NCBI GenBank assembly: GCA_900544535.1
Contig: UQVH01000004.1
Coordinates: 62,001-126,000 of the forward strand
Length of the DNA: 64,000 bases
Direction: 5' to 3'
From: an uncultured Bacteroidales bacterium
Lineage (GTDB): Bacteria > Bacteroidota > Bacteroidia > Bacteroidales > Muribaculaceae
Position 1 is the stretch's first letter. The number at the start of each line of letters is the position of its first letter. Position numbers and translations under genes: made by a program. The notes under the pieces were generated by a model. That model searched no databases. It was not told where the DNA came from and saw nothing but the letters and a program-made list of their open reading frames with translations. Below, one piece after another: positions 62,159 through 64,000 of the stretch.

Positions 62159-62464
62159 ATGTTTTTCGCGCAGAAATTAAAATCATTGAGAGAGGAACAC
62201 GGCTATCTACAAAGACAGATAGCGGCGTTACTTGACATAGATACACCAATGTATAGTCGAATTGAACGTGGTGAGCGTTTCGCAAAAGAAGAACATATCC
62301 CTATATTGGCCAAATATTATAATCTTGATGAAAATGAATTGAGACAACTTTGGTTAGCAGATAAAGTATATGATGTTATAGCGGGAGAATCTTCTGCAAA
62401 TGATGTTTTATCAATTGTTTCTGAAAGCATAGTCGAATATGGAAAAGAAAAAACAGGTTGCTGA
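62159..62464 (+). CDS. XRE-type HTH controller protein
   Basis: The ATG at 62159 is used; an upstream TTG at 62135 would overlap the operator. The 101-residue protein has an N-terminal HTH_3 domain (FAQKLKSLREEHGYLQRQIAALLDIDTPMYSRIERGERFAKEEHIPILAKYYNL, about 3-57 in pieces) and a short helical tail. The gene overlaps the restriction enzyme by 26 bases in another frame. The arrangement is that of controller (C) proteins, which delay or limit expression of restriction enzymes. Base composition is clearly more AT-rich than the chromosome around it. Confidence 0.88.
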   Translation: MFFAQKLKSLREEHGYLQRQIAALLDIDTPMYSRIERGERFAKEEHIPILAKYYNLDENELRQLWLADKVYDVIAGESSANDVLSIVSESIVEYGKEKTGC

Positions 62465-64000
62465 TTTGATTTCTCGTTTTAGTCAGGATTTCGCCTACTA
62501 CAAATCGGATAGATATAACGAGACATTGCTACGAAGTGATTTTCTTGATCCATTGTTTGAACTTTTAGGTTGGGATATTAAAAATACTCAAGGCAAAAGC
62601 ACAAATGAAAGGGAGGTTCTATTGGAGGAACCGTTAAAGACAAATGCTCTATCCAACACCAAGAAACCTGATTATACTTTTAGATTGTTTTCAGAAAGAA
62701 AATTCTTTTTGGAGGCAAAGAAACCCCATGTCAAAATTGAACTTGAAGATGCTCCAGCCAAACAAGTAAGAAGATATGGTTATACCGCAGGGCTTCATAT
62801 TTCCGTTCTCTCAAATTTCGAATATTTATATATCTATGATACTACGATTCCGGTAAAAGAGGATGACAGCCGAGAAAAAGGCCTTATCAAGAGTTTCCAC
62901 TATACAGAGTTCGTAGAAAAATTCGATGAAATATCATCTCTATTAAGTCACGAAAGCGTGTATAATGGCGATTTTGACAAAATTTGGGAACATATTGAGG
63001 ATAATGTCGAGCATAAACCTGTTGATAAATTATTTCTGGAACAAATAAATAATTGGAGGTTGGCATTAGCGAATGAGATACATCGGGAAAGTCCAGAGAT
63101 CCCGCTAGACCAATTATCCGACATAGTACAAAGCTATATTAATAAACTCTTATTCTTACGAGTATGTGAAGATCGCAATATTGAAACATATCAGGAATTA
63201 CTCTCTATTGCAGAAAAAGGAGATGCTTCTGAGTTAGTGTCATTATTTCATAAAGCGGACTTAAAATATAATTCGGGGCTCTTTGATGAATATCTTGCTC
63301 CACAGTTAATAGGCAATATCTCATCAACATTTTGGGATATTGTAAGACAACTGTATTATCCGGAGACACCATATTCATTTGCTGTTTTATCTTCTGATAT
63401 TCTCGGACGTATATATGAAATCTTCCTTTCCAAGCGATTGGCAATAAATGACGATGTACTCGCCATAGTTGATAAGCCTGAGAACGTAGATCGTGATGTG
63501 GTTACCACACCCACATACATAATTCAAGAGATACTACGACGAGCAGTATTACCTAAAGTCTCAGGCAAGGATTTACAGCAAATCTGTGAACTCAAATTTG
63601 CTGATATTGCTTGTGGGTCAGGAGCATTCTTACTCGAATTATTTCAGTTGCTTTGTGATGTTATGTTGGATTATTATATTCAGCATTCCCCTGAAAAATT
63701 GCATCGAACTGGAATTGATAGTTTTCGTCTTCCATATTCTATGAAAGTAAGAATACTGACTAGCTGTATTTACGGTGTAGACAAAGATTACAATGCAACA
63801 GAAGCGACTAAGTTTGGATTATTGCTTAAGGTGCTGGAAGGTGAGGACGTAAACTCTTTATCCGGTCATAAGCCAATATTACCGAGTTTGTCCCAGAATA
63901 TATTTTTCGGGAATAGCCTTCTGGAGTCAGAAGATGTCAGAAACAATAATATCCGAGAGATTATCAATACATACGATTTCGGAGAATTGAAATTTGATGT
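62439..64000 (+). CDS. Type IIG-like restriction endonuclease-methyltransferase (3' end outside window)
   Basis: 520 codons are open from the ATG at 62439 to the window edge. The N-terminus shows a PD-(D/E)xK nuclease core: KPDY (Asp about 78) and FLEAKKP (Glu about 92, Lys about 94). A helical linker follows. The N6-adenine methyltransferase then begins with motif I FADIACGSGAFLLELF (about 387-402). The NPPY motif and target-recognition domain lie beyond the window, so the DNA target cannot be judged. Nuclease plus methylase in one chain behind a controller protein is the Type IIG pattern. It both marks host DNA and cuts foreign DNA. The low GC content suggests recent transfer. Confidence 0.88.
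   Translation, partial: MEKKKQVADLISRFSQDFAYYKSDRYNETLLRSDFLDPLFELLGWDIKNTQGKSTNEREVLLEEPLKTNALSNTKKPDYTFRLFSERKFFLEAKKPHVKIELEDAPAKQVRRYGYTAGLHISVLSNFEYLYIYDTTIPVKEDDSREKGLIKSFHYTEFVEKFDEISSLLSHESVYNGDFDKIWEHIEDNVEHKPVDKLFLEQINNWRLALANEIHRESPEIPLDQLSDIVQSYINKLLFLRVCEDRNIETYQELLSIAEKGDASELVSLFHKADLKYNSGLFDEYLAPQLIGNISSTFWDIVRQLYYPETPYSFAVLSSDILGRIYEIFLSKRLAINDDVLAIVDKPENVDRDVVTTPTYIIQEILRRAVLPKVSGKDLQQICELKFADIACGSGAFLLELFQLLCDVMLDYYIQHSPEKLHRTGIDSFRLPYSMKVRILTSCIYGVDKDYNATEATKFGLLLKVLEGEDVNSLSGHKPILPSLSQNIFFGNSLLESEDVRNNNIREIINTYDFGELKFD

Overview
This window is chromosomal DNA from a gut-type Bacteroidales bacterium (Bacteroidota). The evidence is two SusC/SusD outer-membrane uptake loci, a hybrid two-component regulator, lipoprotein signals, BACON/PKD/DUF4843-type surface proteins, and promoters that fit the Bacteroidota pattern TTTG - about 20 bases - TAnnTTTG. 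Family level (for example Muribaculaceae) cannot be settled from the sequence alone.

Region 1 (1-23,270) is a polysaccharide utilization locus (PUL). A leftward enzyme operon encodes a PA14-containing GH31, a GH2 and a GH3 (cut by the window start). A leftward hybrid two-component regulator follows, and then a divergent rightward operon: SusC, SusD, two large surface lipoproteins and a BACON-GH5 endo-glucanase. The enzyme set (GH5, GH31 alpha-xylosidase type, GH2 beta-galactosidase type, GH3 beta-glucosidase type) is that of a compact xyloglucan locus. The surface endo-enzyme cuts, SusCD imports, and the periplasmic enzymes strip xylose, galactose and glucose.

Region 2 (23,300-30,800) holds an HD-domain protein, ilvE, a GH36 alpha-galactosidase, a DsbD-like thiol:disulfide interchange protein, a DUF6155 protein and a DUF695 protein. 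Region 3 (30,826-39,215) is a second SusCD operon with a DUF4843 lipoprotein, a PKD-like lipoprotein and a TlpA-like thioredoxin, and no glycosidase. Region 4 (39,384-58,050) is mostly housekeeping: ClC channel, lgt, pheS, nth, a TRIC/YadS-type channel, GtrA, an S9 peptidase, prs, an AspT/YidE-type transporter, a MATE exporter, tig, a TPR protein, glnS and a PKD-repeat lipoprotein.

Region 5 (58,208-64,000) begins with tRNA-Leu(CAG) and looks like one end of an integrated element. It contains a 945-base stretch without a convincing gene, with a duplicated structured motif at a 187-base period. Next come a leftward VirE_N/PriCT primase-like protein, a DUF3987 protein and an excisionase-type HTH protein, and then a divergent AT-rich restriction-modification module (controller HTH plus Type IIG-like nuclease-methyltransferase, cut by the window end). 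No integrase or relaxase is visible in the window. The most unusual features are the duplicated structured element, the heptamer inverted repeat between the replication genes, and the operator-overlapped promoter of the restriction module.
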